From Volvariella volvacea V23 (Eukaryota > Basidiomycota > Agaricomycetes > Agaricales > Pluteaceae), in contig KB722737.1 of NCBI GenBank assembly GCA_000349905.1, forward strand, positions 1,675,335 to 1,739,334: a DNA stretch of 64,000 bases. The letters run 5' to 3'. Both the position numbers and the translations under genes were made by a program. Below the pieces are notes generated by a model. That model saw nothing but the letters and a program-made list of their open reading frames with translations, was not told the origin of the DNA and searched no databases. Shown in pieces: positions 11,960-24,558 of the stretch; positions within the stretch are counted from its first letter, which is position 1; every line of letters starts with the position of its first letter.

Positions 11960-13322
11960 TTAGTCCACTTTCCAGTCTTTTGTGATAGCGTCATCTTCAT
12001 TGCCCACGGTCAATTCTATAGACCAGATAAACAAGGTAAAGAAAATGTTCATCCATCTCCACCATATCTGGGAAGAATGGTCCAACACTGATGAGAGTGC
12101 AGTCAGTATAAGTTCTGGTCGATGCGAATCACACAAGACCTACACAGGAGGTGTGAGTATACGGTGACAAAGATGAATTGACGATATGTCAGCAAGACCT
12201 TCGTTAGCGTTGATGTCTGCAACCCCATCAGAGGTGACTAGTGGGCGATATGGAATTTCATGAAGCCTTACCGGTCTACCATCCCATCCACCGTCGACGC
12301 CCTGTTCAGATTCCCATGAATCTGCACCGATAGTGGGCAAAATCCGCGAAGCGAGATGCAAAATGGTCAATCGATATAAGAGAGCAATCAGAATGGGCTT
12401 TGGGAGAGTATGGATAACAAAGTTTAGCAGAGTCTGAAAATGCGGGAGGATGTTGGACAGTAGAGGGGCGCTGCGTGATAAAAGAGGTCAAAAGTTAAGC
12501 TAGTTGGAGTGTGCATAGTGACGTACTATGACGATGCCGGGTCGGAGAAGGAGTTCTGGTCAAACCCGCAAAGCCATACGTTATAGGCAATGAAGAGGGA
12601 TAAGCCAGAGGATTCAATGACATTCGTTCGTCTCATGACGAAACCAATGACCGTTAAAAAAAGAAACGCAGTAAGAGCAACACCCAGGAGTGTCGATGAA
12701 AGTGGTGATGAAGCAGCCTGCGGATATGTCTGGTACGATCGATGAGTAGCATATAAAAGGTGCGTCAGCAATAGCCTCACCTCTACGACCCACCACGCCG
12801 AACCGACATATGCAGCAGCCGTAGCTATAAGCAACGCAAATTGGTACACCTCCCCTTTCCCAACTAATTGTTTGCCTTCTTGACCCAGCTTCTGTACGAC
12901 AAGGAGGCTAGAAAGCCCCTCCATCGCGACAAAAATTGGCCCCGAGAGTGTAAGGGCCGTACCCCACCAATCAGCCGCGAGTAGCAGCCAAGGATGGACT
13001 GTTTCCGAGAATACGTTAAAGCACACCAGGAGCAAGAATGGGTGCATAGGAACTTGGAGAACCGATAAGGCCTCCGAACCCCATACGTATATAAGCGATC
13101 CATGAATGAGTGCATGTGTGCATAGGAGTAGCGACAGCAGAAGGAATGCTGATTTTGACAGGGTGACGAGGGTCAGAGGCAGAAAAATGAGAATTTGAAG
13201 AGCAGTTGAAAGCCTGGCACACGAGCGCTGAGATCTAGCAAGTTTTACGCGAGGAATGCGACAGTCACAACCCACCTAGCGGTATGGGAGATGGCACTCC
13301 AGATGAGCCATGGACGAAACAT
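11960..13322 (-). CDS. ICE2: ICE2-family ER membrane protein
   Basis: Ice2 is a multi-pass ER protein of fungi that helps inherit cortical ER and links ER membrane growth to lipid droplet use. Splicing at the 5' end gives MFRPWLIWSAISHTA followed by RLSTALQILIFLPLTL. The body has many hydrophobic segments (KSAFLLLSLLLCTHALIHGS, MHPFLLLVCFNVFSE, FALLIATAAAYVGSAWWVVE, GVALTAFLFLTVIGFVMRRT). Family-type motifs include SGLSLFIAYNVWLCGFD, then ALLYRLTILHLASRILPTIG and WWRWMNIFFTLFIWSIEL near the C terminus. The stop is at 11960-11962. The family assignment rests on my recall of these motifs and on topology. The gene converges on MoaE with 137 bases between stops. Confidence 0.78.
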
Positions 13323-13538
13323 TGTTCAGCTTAAGACAGTATGCCCCTAGTGTTTGTTCGAAAGACCGAAGCGGACGGAATCAACGTCTCATGGGCTCTG
13401 GCAGTTGAGAATGGACAACGGTACTTGAGTTGTGACCATGTCATGTACGTGTGACAGCCGTGCACCACGCAACTTGAAACGTGCATAATATAACACACAA
13501 TACGAGTACACACGAAAGCTAGGGTATTTGTGACAATG

Positions 13539-15148
13539 TTACGATAGAACCTGACTTGACTGCCGTCTATGGGTGTGAGGAGCTATATCCGCTGTCCTAC
13601 TGGCTGGATTAAGCAACCCCTTCTCTTGCGCAAACTCAGTTGTTCGCTCTGCAGCCGCTGGATCAGAAGGAGGGACATAGTACTTGTCAACGATCGGTAT
13701 TTGAAGCAAATTCATTTTCGATGTTATCACAACCATGTGGTTGGTCTTGATTTCCATCCAGTCCGCTTATTGGCATATTAGTTCCTCCGCATTCACATGA
13801 GTGCATACGACGCAACTACCTCGTTCAAATGTAAGGGGTTCACTTGCGATCTTCGACAATTTGAGCAGTGGTGAGGCGATAACAGTGAACTCTTACCATA
13901 ATGATATTCTCTCGTTTATCAGTCTTGGACATCTTGTAATGCCCCCCTTCAGCATATTCGCTGAACGTAGTCCCAGAAGAGAACCACTAGAAAGGCCCTT
14001 AGCTAACAAAGGCAAGCAGGACAACCCTGGACGCACTAAGGATGCTGCCTCGTCCTTTCTGGAGGAAACATATCGAGTAGCAATTACACTCTCTCCATCA
14101 GTCACACAAAAGTTCATTAAACTAGGCTGAAATAGGCAGTAGAGTTAAAGCCGTGCAACAGCGAAGGGGATTTGGACGTGCACCTCTGTGATTCCGGCGT
14201 CATCGGCAAAGTCATTCAGTGTCTCTATTGTCTCAAGCATAGCCTTTTGCAGAATCTTCCAGGTGAACCGCTTCGCTTTAGGATCGGGCAACTAGATGAG
14301 ATGGTGGATAAGTAAACGACGAAGTGTGTGGTATAGCCCAAACCTTGGATACAAATAGGGCAAATGCCCACTCCGAGTCTAAATGCAAAGCGTGAGCCTT
14401 GCTTCGCTGACCAAACCAAGAGAACGGACCGGTATTGCCTTGGACCATGTTAAAGGCATCGTCAGGAAGTACACTTTGTAATTTCCTTTTAATAGTTTGG
14501 AAATCGGAGATACCGCCGTTGTGCATGAACTAGGTCGTAGTGGTCAGTTTGGCGTGAAAGGGACACGAGCGGATGAGGCGCACCATTAGTTTCCCATATA
14601 CGAATGGATGGCAGTTGTCTAATGATAGAGAACCTGCAGTCGTTGCACGAACGTGACCACTGTTCCATTGGCGATAAGCAAATGAAAAATCGGAGACGAA
14701 GCGCTCCAACGCACAAAACTAGTGGAGACTTGATCTTCTCGGCCAATCGTGTGAGATTAATGTTATTCCAAGCCTAAGCGACCATGAATGGGCTTCCCAC
14801 AGGAGCACTAAAAGTAACTTACTGGTGTTACTGATGTGAATATACAAGGTTGGCTTCCTAACTCTTCATCATAGACCGTGTCATACCACCCTAAAGAACA
14901 TGAATTCTTGCCGCAAAAGAAACAGTATTGAGCTTACCGACACCGAATCCATCGCCATTCATAGGTCTCCTTCTGTCCAGCCGCAGGCGAGAATCAAACG
15001 CTTGGTTAATGATAGAATGGCATGGTCGAGTTAGGAGCTGTGGCCAGTGGCGGACCGATAAGCATAAAGTGATGGTGCTACAGCCGACCGAGCTTACATG
15101 GGATAATTGAACGGGAGAGGTACCTTTGTAGATGACAAACCGACACAT
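13539..15148 (-). CDS. DUG3: Class II glutamine amidotransferase, DUG3-like
   Basis: Dug3 acts with Dug2 in the cytosolic gamma-glutamyltransferase-independent breakdown of glutathione. The start MCRFVIYKG places the nucleophile Cys at position 2, as required for Ntn-type class II amidotransferases. That fixes the start at 15148 rather than at the longer open frame upstream. Further landmarks are RRRPMNGDGFGVGWY, VFGHVRATTAGSLSLDNCHP (assembled over an intron), KLMFMHNGGISDFQTIKR, and a C-terminal half with SLMNFCVTDGESVIATRYVS and MVVITSKMNLLQIPIVDKYY. At least seven short introns. A related bacterial enzyme, EgtC, belongs to the same fold, but the full-length match is to the fungal glutathione protein. 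Confidence 0.9.
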
Positions 15149-15349
15149 CAATTGGATCTGTGGTATCGAAAAAGAATAGAAGGCAAAAAGGCGGTGTGGA
15201 CTAATTGCTCGCAATTCGGTTGCATGATAATAAAGCAAGTGGAGGCAAATGACATGAATGATGATGTAAAATTACGTGCTCCTCACCAATACCTCCATTT
15301 GTTGTCCCCTGCACTCTGAAAAGCTATGTGTACAAAACTTCTCTACGTA

Positions 15350-17265
15350 TCACAAGAACTCCTTGGGTCGGTTCAACGCATCTCCTCCCGCCTCGTCATA
15401 AACCAGTCCCGCAACTCTATATGCAAGATCTATACCAAGATTAGTGAACTCTAGTATATAACCAGAGAACCACATACCATCTGCTTGCGGTCGGAGTCGG
15501 GCTTCCGCATACACTCGGACTACGTCCTCGGTCCCGCTCGGTCTCACAAATGATCGCCCAGCTGCATATTTGAGGACTAGTTCATTAATTTTGGCTTGTA
15601 GGCCGGGTGGACTGGTTAACCGGCGCTCAGCGTCTTCAGTCTGGAATGCATGTCTATCGGCCACCACAACCTTAACCAGCCTATTTGGGAGGTCTGTATA
15701 CAAGGAATCCCACTCAAAACCAGAGTAAGACTTGTGCGCCAACACGACCTCCACCAATAGCATGTCGGAGAGTGCGTCACCGACAGTCTGGTTGATTAGA
15801 TGTGTCAAGCTGATAAGGTGATTCAATGCAGTTGATTGTGCAGGTGTTTGCGGTTGATGTTCCTGCAGCTTATCCAGTGTGTCTAGCGAGAATAGCACGG
15901 TGCCATGACCATTTGCCTCAAAATAGACACCAATGTCATAGTGTTCGGCTGCATGGTGCAAGTGCTTCACACCCGTTGGGACACATTTAACGGGAAGTCG
16001 CAATATCTTCAGTGAAAGTTAGAAAAATAGGTCGCAATATAGAACACGACGCACTTCTCTGAGATACCTGGTGGAGGCGCCATTGGCATAGGCTGTTTGA
16101 ACCACCCCAACTCGAATATTTTCACCGAGGCCAGCCAATCGGACCAGATCCACAATAAATCCAGCCGCAAGGGCGGCAATCTTATCACCATCCAGTAACC
16201 GGAATTGACTTCGTTCGTCCAAGTAGTAGTAAATCAACCGATCCGCGTCCCCATCTAAACTGCATGCCTTGTCGTTCGCCTTGAGGACATCGGCTAAAGA
16301 AGGGGGTAGCCGTTGATTGGTCTTGACATAATCTGCACCACATCGGTTGTTTAGGGCACCCGGAGTGGTGGTGGCGGTGTTGTGGAGGACAAGTTGCAGG
16401 GAATCTCCTAGATACTCTGCTAATTTCTCGGCTGCGAATGCGCCAACGCCGTTTGCACAATCAACGACAAGAGGTGGTGATCGTTGTCGCCCAGCCTAAC
16501 GAAGGAACAAACTAAGTAACGGTTTGAGTAGTGATGCTGAGTGAACTTACGGTCAATTTCTTGAAGGCGGTACTCAGTTTCTCATAGTAGCCTTCCTCAG
16601 AGTCGTCACCGTAACTCTCTTTGGTCCCTTTAGTGTTAATCGCGCGAACTAGATAGTGGAGAACGGGCGTCGAGACTACGCCGGCATCGCGGGCTTCCGC
16701 GCCAATGGCACGAAAACCATCCTCGAGTGCGCTAACGAGAGCTGGACCAGATGGGCGCGTATCACGAGCATAGACAACCCTAGCTGGCTTCGTCAAGTCA
16801 ATCTTCGCCTTGTGCACTATCGTTTCGATTACGTCAAGAAGATCTGATGGGGAAGAGGCGTTTGCGAGGTTGGTAGCGTGTGCCTCCCATGCAGCCTCAA
16901 GCATTTCACCACGGGGGTCGACGAGCTTGACACCATTATCCTGAGGAAGGTTGAATAGCGAGATCGCGATCTGCGAGTATCAGACCTACTTGTTCGGGGT
17001 TATGAGAAGCAGTGACCATTACACCAATGGTCTTCCCATCTAATTTCTTGCTTCGGAGGCCTGCAAGGATGCCTACACGGAAAAGGACAGAGTCCAAAGT
17101 AGTTGCTCTGATGGTGCAATGTAAATGCAACGTGGTGCTTGAATAACGAAAGACTTACAAGGCGCGGAAGCCCGCTGTACCATATTGATAGCGATTATAA
17201 TGTGGTTTTGGATGAGTGTCGGCGATATTCCTAAGGAGATCAAGTGAGAGACCAATGGAGGCCAT
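15350..17265 (-). CDS. PCM1: Phosphoacetylglucosamine mutase
   Basis: Interconverts N-acetylglucosamine 6- and 1-phosphate on the way to UDP-GlcNAc, the chitin and glycan precursor. The spliced N terminus is [20 protein letters not shown], then [20 protein letters not shown]. The catalytic phosphoserine loop reads [20 protein letters not shown], the metal-binding loop is [14 protein letters not shown], and the sugar-binding loop is [12 protein letters not shown]. The C-terminal phosphate site is [20 protein letters not shown]. All four active-site loops of the alpha-D-phosphohexomutase family are intact. The start ATG at 17265 is supported by the conserved YGTAGFR exon. It is divergent from the alpha-SNAP gene, 128 bases apart. 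Confidence 0.95.
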
Positions 17266-17393
17266 CGATGAGGGTGATTGTATGGATGGTGGTTGGGATG
17301 CCGTGAAATGCGCGCTGCACTGCTTTATCTTAGGGGGTCAGATGACTGATTTAGGACACACTCCTTACCTTCGACCCTCAATCTTACTCCACC

Positions 17394-18430
17394 ATGGCTC
17401 CAAAGTCTCCAGCTCAAACCCTGATAGAAAAAGCCGACAAAAAGGCCAACTCTTCAGGAGGATGGTTTTCCTCCGCCACAACCAAGTTCGAGGAAGCAGG
17501 GGATCTGTACCAACAAGCCGCCAACGCATTCAAGCTCGAGAAGCAATTCAGAGAGGCCGGTGATGCCTTTGCCCGCGAGGCAGAGTGTCGCGAGAAGTGC
17601 AAGGAGTCGATTGAGGCCGCAAACGCATGGTGGAATGCGGCCAAAGCTTACAAGAAGGCCCACCCTGATTGTGAGTGGACCGAATTCGATGGTATTGATC
17701 ATTGCTTAGAGCTTGTGGCTCAGTGGCCATAAAGGCGCTCTCACAGACCATCCACCACCTGACACAGACGGGGCGGTGGAGACAAGCAGCAGATCGAGAG
17801 AAGGAGATTGCACAGATCTATCTTACAGACTTGAACGACCTGGGCAGAGCCACAGAGAGTTTTGTCCGTGCGGGGGAGTGGTACTCTCAGGAAGACGCCA
17901 CAGCGTAAGTTCATCTTTTCTTCCTCTTGATCGCTTCTATAATCTAGTCTAGAACGGCCAACGCATGTTACAAGGATGCTGCGGACCTCCTTGCGGACCT
18001 CCAAGACTACCCCCGTGCCATTGGATACTACGAACAGGTCGCCAACCACTCGCTGACATCAGCTCTGACCAAGTTTAGCGTGAAAGAGTACTGGCTCAGG
18101 GCGTTGCTTTGCGCCCTCGCCATGGGGGTATGGCCTATACATATATCTCTCCTCAGGAGTCAGAGCTGACGTTGTCGTCTACAATAGGACGCGGTCACCG
18201 CAAGGCGAAACGTGAACAAATACAACCAACAAGACAATACATTCTCATCCACTCGGGAGGCGAAGTTTGTGAATGTGCTCATTGAAGCTGTCGAGGCTGG
18301 TGATCAAGAGCTGTTCACCGGGGCGGTAGTGGAGTTTGATCAGATGACGAAGCTGGACAACTGGAAGACCAACATCCTGCTGAAGATCAAGCGGGGAATC
18401 CTGGCTGAAGATGATGGCGGGTTGCGATGA
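17394..18430 (+). CDS. SEC17: Alpha-SNAP (SEC17), SNARE disassembly adaptor
   Basis: Binds SNARE complexes and recruits the ATPase NSF/Sec18 to take them apart after membrane fusion. About 290 residues over five exons, all TPR-like helices. The start is MAPKSPAQTLIEKADKKANS; then GGWFSSATTKFEEAGDLYQQ, AFKLEKQFREAGDAFAREAE and LTQTGRWRQAADREKEIAQI follow. The C-terminal region is TKLDNWKTNILLKIKRGI, then acidic LAEDDGGLR. The length and the hydrophobic N-terminal loop (GWF) agree with the family. The first intron splits the Leu codon after AHPD and ends at about 17725. Confidence 0.96.
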
Positions 18431-18548
18431 AGAGGACGGAGCAGCTGCTGGATAGTGAATAGTGTATATTTCTACGGACTGACACGTGACTGTTAATGGC
18501 TAACCACGTCAACGATGTGATGGACTGTGTGCGGCAACCAAGATTATT

Positions 18549-19694
18549 ATGAACCACTACCTCGCTGCTTTTCTTCTCAATACCATACATCTCGTTTATT
18601 CCTTCACAAACCTTCTCTTGCAATATTTCCGACCAAAGCCCCGCCCCCGGCCATTGACTGCTCCTCGAAACCGGCTGCCCAATCACCTGGCCATTCTTTT
18701 CATCACCCAGTCAAAATCGCCAAGCACTTCAATTCAACATGCTCTGCTAAAATCAGTTGCTACATATGTCTCGTGGTGTAAGGTTGTTGGAATACCAAAA
18801 CTCACCGTGTATGATCAACACGGTTCGTCGTTTTCTGTTGCCCTTACCTACGGCTAACAACCTCTCGTGCAGGCATTTTACTCAAGTCCTCTCAACTCGT
18901 ACAAGAACGCCTGCTTGATTTATGCGAACCAGACGATAGCGATTCAAGTGGTTCTGATCTTGAATACCCTTTGACGCCACCTCCCTCTGACTACGCAGAG
19001 TCACGGCCATTGTCCCCTGAACAATCCCCTCAACAAGAAAATAGTGCTACTATCATCCACATACCAGACAAGGTCGCACGTGTACGATCATCAAAACGTC
19101 TTAACGTCTTGACACGGCGTCATGTTAAAGGTATAGAAACAGGCGCCCGCCCCGTTTCTCCCATATGCTGATATCCCATAGAGCAGAAGCGGGTTGAAAA
19201 GGTTGTCACATTGTGCATAACATCCAGACTGTCTGCAAAACCAACCATCGCTTCTGTCGCTCACTCATTATCTTCCATGTATAAAGCAAAGCCAGGCAAC
19301 CCCCAGCTATCCATTCAATCCCTTAACTCGATCTTAGAAGGTGAGTGCCGCGCATCCGTCGTCAACGGCTATTCGGAGTTTCGTAGAGACCACTGGTTTA
19401 TCCGAACCGGATTTCATGATTGTGCACCCGACGACCCTCCAAACCGCCAAGAAGCTACCGCCCGAATTACATGGATTCCCTCCTTGGCAGATACGTCTCA
19501 CCGAGTTGCAGTAAGTTTGTCATGCATGCACCACGTTTATTTCGGTCTTACGTCCTCTTAGTTTCTGCAGTCTACAATCGCACAACGCGCCTTCGGAGAA
19601 TGAGAATGTAGTATCAACGTCGACCCTTAGCGAAATGCAGTTTTGCACCGCTCTTGATGAATTTGCCTCTGCTGAAATGCGTTTCGGGAAGTAA
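18549..19694 (+). CDS. NUS1: Cis-prenyltransferase accessory subunit NUS1 (Nogo-B receptor homolog)
   Basis: Non-catalytic partner of the dehydrodolichyl diphosphate synthase complex in the ER, needed to make dolichol for glycosylation. An N-terminal hydrophobic anchor (NHYLAAFLLNTIHLVYSFTN) precedes a degenerate UPP-synthase fold: HLAILFITQSKSPSTSIQHA, YVSWCKVVGIPKLTVYDQHG, LCITSRLSAKPTIASVAHSL and FMIVHPTTLQ, then LHGFPPWQIRLTELHF. Catalytic Asp and substrate Arg residues of active cis-prenyltransferases are not evident, in line with an accessory role. The linker between about 18900 and 19170 is rich in Ser, Pro and acidic residues. The last intron splits the codon after TEL. Confidence 0.85.
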
Positions 19695-20034
19695 TTGCTA
19701 TCTCTCACTTGATAATAGATGTAATTTTGCCCTCTCTCCAATACTTGTGGAAGGTTGCGGCATTGAATCAAGCACGCAGCGCAGTATCCATGTCGGTGGT
19801 GCTTTGACTTGGTTGGAATGGATGTTATTCATCGCTCAATATGGAATACGTCTGCGATGCTCTTGTAAGCGTGTAGTGCGAATCATTTCTTGTCTCTGGG
19901 GCTGGGCAACACAGAACAGGATTGTGCTACGAACAATTGACTTAATTTGTTTGGGGTTGTGTGCGTTCGTACGATGACCCATATATGGGGTTGGGCTATT
20001 TACTGCTGGCAATGATGCTCGCTCAATTCCACGC
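19695..20034. other. Spacer without a recognisable gene
   Basis: About 340 bases between the NUS1 stop and the chosen start of the large membrane-protein gene. An in-frame stretch just before that start (from the TGA at about 19974) is open and encodes IYGVGLFTAGNDARSIPR without a Met. The membrane protein may therefore have an upstream exon that I could not place. I see no other feature. Confidence 0.35.
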
Positions 20035-23000
20035 ATGACGGTGAAGGACTTGGTCAAGTTGTACGAGTCCGTGCCTATCTCTGAGGCACAGCAGCAAGTC
20101 GGCCGTACCAAGAGTCGAGCTTTCTGGAACCACCCTCTTTCCACAGTGGTGAATACATTGCCTCATCCTTCCCCAGCTCGGTTCATCACACATCCCCATC
20201 GGCGCGACACCAATGGTAAGTGCGAGAGGGGTATCGACCCCACAATGACCGATTAGCATTGAATATAGCAACAGGAGACCATAGCCCTTTCCGTGATACC
20301 ATAGACGACGTCCCCAGCACCAGCGATAGTGTAACGAATGAATCAACGCTAGTAGAGGAACAAAGGTTGTTGTCCCTAATGGGAGGTGCGAACGAGGAGA
20401 CTCCAACTACGATGGGGATTAGGAAAGGCAAGCGAGTTAGGCCTGCAAGAGACTCAAGACAGACGGAGTCTTCGAGACGGTCGAATGTTGTGGCTTTGAA
20501 TCACTCTCCCATTCCAGCAACGGTCGTCTTCGCTAGGGATGCAGCACCCTTACACCTTCCTCAGCTCGATGAATATCTGGCATCTATCCCCCCTCCCCCC
20601 TTTGCTCCCAGAGACGGAAACGAAGAGCCAAGGATGTTTCCTCCGATGGATGCCCTGAAGCAGTCGGGGAAGTCACTGGATGATTTGGAGACTAACTATC
20701 AAAAGCCTCCAGCGTGGAAGAATTCAAAGTCAATCCTTTCTGGTTTAGTCAATGTGCTGCTAGGTGTTTTGGTGGGGCATTGTTTCAAATGCATTGCTTA
20801 CATCTACTAATGGTGTCATCATAGGGGTCAAGTGCTCTTGCCCCATTTTACAGTTTACAAGGACTATTCAACACTGTACAGATCTTCGCACTCCTTCTCA
20901 GTACATTGGGTAAGGATGGAGTTGCCTGTCTCATCACGATTAAGCTCAAAGACCTTCTCAGTGCCAATCGGTCAGGATAATTTAGGGGATAGCTGGCGTC
21001 AACTATTCCTTGGAACCATGTATGTGCTATTACCTTCGTTTTGAACACGCTTTATCCAGATATTATCTCATTGGTTCCTAGTCCAGATGTTCTTGCTCTC
21101 AACTTTGCGTCGACGCTGGTCCAGTCATTGCTTTTTCTGCTTATATTTATGGCTATAGCAGCATGCTTGCTTTATCGGTTTTATCGCTCAACAAAGCAAT
21201 GCAACAGATACGAGGCTATTGAAGGTCTCCAACAATCCGATGTTCAAGGTTCACAGTGGCAGTTGATAGCCGTCACGTTCCTCCTAACTTTCATCTACCT
21301 ACCACTGAGTACAATGGCCGTACATGTGCTCGTTTGGTCCTCGGATCTTTGGGTAGTTCCTAGTCCCTACACTAATGCTACCGAGTTCCCTCCGATTCTG
21401 CCGCCACTTGGTCCTCCTGACGAATTCCGTGATCCACTGGATTTTTGCTGGACCACCACTATGAAGCGCAATGAAGTCAATTACGCCCCTGTCATCATTG
21501 TCCTGTCAATTATTGTATTTGCATTCGTAAGCTATATCCCACCTCGACAGGTAGTATCACTCACTCAACTCTTCAGCTCACAATCTGGTTTCCTATCACT
21601 CTTCGACGGGTGATCAAGGACTCTGTCCCCAAAGTCGATAAGTTTACCGAGCTAGGCCGAAGGCGGACGGAGGTAGAAATGGATTTAGAATACCATCGAC
21701 TACTCTCCAGAGACCGAGGTCCTTTTGCTTTCCTGTATAGCGGTGCGTTCCCATTCCAGTTGATCAACACTTAATTGATTCAAAGGTGAAAGGTTTCCGT
21801 CGCGGCTGGGGAACATATGAATCTATATACTTATTTGCGAAATTCAGCACCTTGCTAATCATTGCTGTCATTGACCCCGAAAACTGTGTTTTTCGGACGT
21901 CGTCCCATTCGGTTCTCCCAGTTGTTAGGCATGTACTCTTAATGGCCTCCACAATCGGCTTTTTCCTAGCCCAATGCTTCCTGGCCCCTTTCCTGGATCC
22001 GGTCAACAACGCCAGTGAATGGATATCAAGGATGAACTACGTACTAACATCCGCTGTTGCTTTGGCTGTCACCTTGAACATACCCGGCAAAGATATCTTC
22101 AACACCTATGTTCTGTACACGTAAGCTACGTGGTTTCTGTCTAATAGGGTGTTGCTCACTATTGGATCACTTCAGCATTTACGTGCTGACATATGGCTTC
22201 AGTATATGTAAGTACATCTCAAAGCATGCACGAGACCAAACTGCAATGTGAACCAGATTTCACGGTTGTCAACTGGGGCTTCATGCATCGCTTTATCAAA
22301 CGTATGAGTTTCCTTGAATGTGCTTGTTTTCCAATCCTAACATATACACAGGCATTACTAGAAGGATAGACTTCAGTAAGCGCTTGTCTTTATCCTGCTC
22401 AATCCCCTTCTAACTCTCTTGAGGCATTGATATATTCTCTCCTCAGTAAGTATTGCCTATCAATCTGTGGTTCTGATTACTAGACACGAGTAGTTTGGAC
22501 ATATCCAGTTCTTCTCAACACACGAAAAGACGAATATGGCAAGAATCGCTAACAACCCTTATGCTGACCAGCACTACATGCCAAATTCCACCGGACCAGA
22601 AAATGAGATTTGCCCAGTCGAGGGATACTGAGTATCCCCCCTATTTATTGTCTTTTCAAGGCACACCCGGTGAAAGGCATGTTGAAAACGTCAAGGTTTG
22701 TATAAACCGGTCCGACCAACGAATATTCTGATAGTATCACAGATTCTCCGGGAAATAGGCTCTGCAGCCTATACAACTGCCGTAATGTCTGCTTTGGGCC
22801 CTGATCATACTAAACGGACGAGAATCGAGGACATCATTCAGAAAGAGTATCTAGGTCCAGATTGTTACTGGAAGGACCCACACACAATGAAGCCTGGATG
22901 CACAAATTATTTTGGGAATGCGTGGTGGATACCATTCCCCCAAACATTAGTATGCTTTTCGCGTTTACCTAGGTTTATCAGTAAGCTCAGCATTTGCTTA

Positions 23001-24432
23001 GGTTCTCAAGTATGACGATGGACGGCTGGCCGTACTCCAGGACATCGAGCAACTAGAACAATATGTCATTCAAAACTCAAGCCGTAGTACGCAAAGGCGA
23101 CGGCAAATTCGGATGTCATTACGGGCTTTAGATGGAAAGCTCGTAAAATGGCCATATGAGTATAGGAAGGTGAGGTATTCTGACAATTCACTCTCAGGCC
23201 GAAAGTTGAGTGTACACAAAGCCCGTCGGGGATCACGGCCTATGGTGTTGTTGGAGGCGGTATACGGCGGTACAAACGATCCGTTTCCACAGATGCATTA
23301 TGCGAATTGATCGTAAAGGAGAGCTAACCTGGGCTGGTGTGCACTGTGGGAGTGGCTTCAACATTGTTCTCGAGTACGCGAAAAACGTGCACGCATCGGG
23401 TGATGCTATTGGGCTGAACGACGACTTTGATTTAACCACACCCCTTGCTCGGTTTCTGGAACTGAACGCTGAGATAATAGATCGATACCTTCCCCATATC
23501 GAAGAAAGCCTCTCAGGTTACCGTCGCCACCACCGTAGAGAATGCATTTGGAAGCAACGTGTCCTATCATACCGCTTTTTATCCCATGTATACGATCGAC
23601 CTCAAAGACCTGGCGAGTTGTTGCAACACATTGCTGACTGGGAGTATGACACTCGCATTAGGGAGTTGATGACAGGAAGCGAATATATTTTAGAGTCTAT
23701 CTACGAACGCTTTGAAGTCGTCGGTCGTTCGGAAGCTGCCACCTGGTGGTATATTTTTTGGGTAAGGGCCCCATATGGATCAGTGACACATCGTATTAAC
23801 CTCGCTTAGGATGATTTATGGCGCAGAAACTTTAGCAGCATTTCCGGCCTCAGAACCTACGAATCAGACTTTAACCCTCATTACTGTACATCAATCGCAT
23901 ACACACCATTGCCTAGATCGGACTTGGAGAGATTCCTCTCCCAAAGGGGGTTGTGGGCTCCCGTACCGAAATGGACCCACTTTTTTCACAATGGCTTTCT
24001 GAATAAGCTGTATTTGCGTTTAAACGAGGCAATCTTTCGTCAGTCTAGTCAGGTGTGCCAACTGGTCTTTGTTGTTTTTCCGTTGCTTACTCTCGATGAA
24101 AGGCAATACACTTTCACCTTGGGGATGGTGAGCAAGAGTACGAGATGGATGGCCTAGATATCAACCGCGGCGAATCGTCTTTGTTGGGGACTGGCGGCGG
24201 CACTAACCATAATGATTCATCCATTCGCCCGAGGCCCATCTACAGGTGGGAGGGAATACTTGATGATCCTCTGATAGGCGGATCGATCGCTCTCCGGAAG
24301 AATGTGTTTGCAAAACTTGGGGCATGGTTCGGGATCACGCCGCTGTGGAGGGCTGGTGCGCCTACACACGGGATTGCGGTAGATTTACAAATAGTAAACG
24401 GGCGTTACGAACTATTACCACGGACAAATTGA
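20035..24432 (+). CDS. Large multi-pass membrane protein of unknown function
   Basis: I do not recognise the family. Joining exons gives well over 1000 residues. The N-terminal 200 or so residues are hydrophilic and Ser/Pro-rich (MTVKDLVKLYESVPISEAQQ). A membrane domain follows with about eight hydrophobic segments: SILSGLVNVLLGV, LNFASTLVQSLLFLLIFMAI, LIAVTFLLTFIYLPLSTM, APVIIVLSIIVFAF, YLFAKFSTLLIIAVI, VLPVVRHVLLMASTIGFFLA, MNYVLTSAVALAVTL, and FNTYVLYTIYVLTYGFSIYF. A long soluble C-terminal region contains ILREIGSAAYTTAVMSAL, GNAWWIPFPQTLVLKYDDGR and WTHFFHNGFLNKLYLRLNEA, ending at a TGA at 24430-24432. More than ten introns. Topology suggests a transporter, channel or receptor-like protein, but no catalytic or transport signature was seen. 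The start is uncertain (see the preceding spacer). Confidence 0.7.
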
Positions 24433-24458
24433 CACTCTATTATACGACAATTGTGCTA

Positions 24459-24491
24459 CCCTATCTCTAATGAAAGTCATTAGAGATAGGG
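24459..24491. repeat. Perfect 15-bp inverted repeat (hairpin)
   Basis: CCCTATCTCTAATGA at 24459-24473 is matched exactly by its reverse complement at 24477-24491, with a 3-base loop (AAG). It lies in the 126-base spacer between the membrane-protein stop and the RRP36 start. Its role is unknown. It could fold in RNA from either strand or act as a protein-binding palindrome. Confidence 0.7.
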
Positions 24492-24558
24492 GTCGAACCC
24501 TGCACGTTGCCAGCTGCAGGCACGTGAGCACGAGATAGCCCTTCCTTGAGTCCTTTCC

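Noticed and set aside
24480..24545. Possible minus-strand tRNA, suggested by GGGTTCGACCCC (B-box-like)
   Set aside because: The T stem has mismatches, no acceptor stem pairs, and no D or anticodon arm fits. The nearby hairpin explains the pairing.
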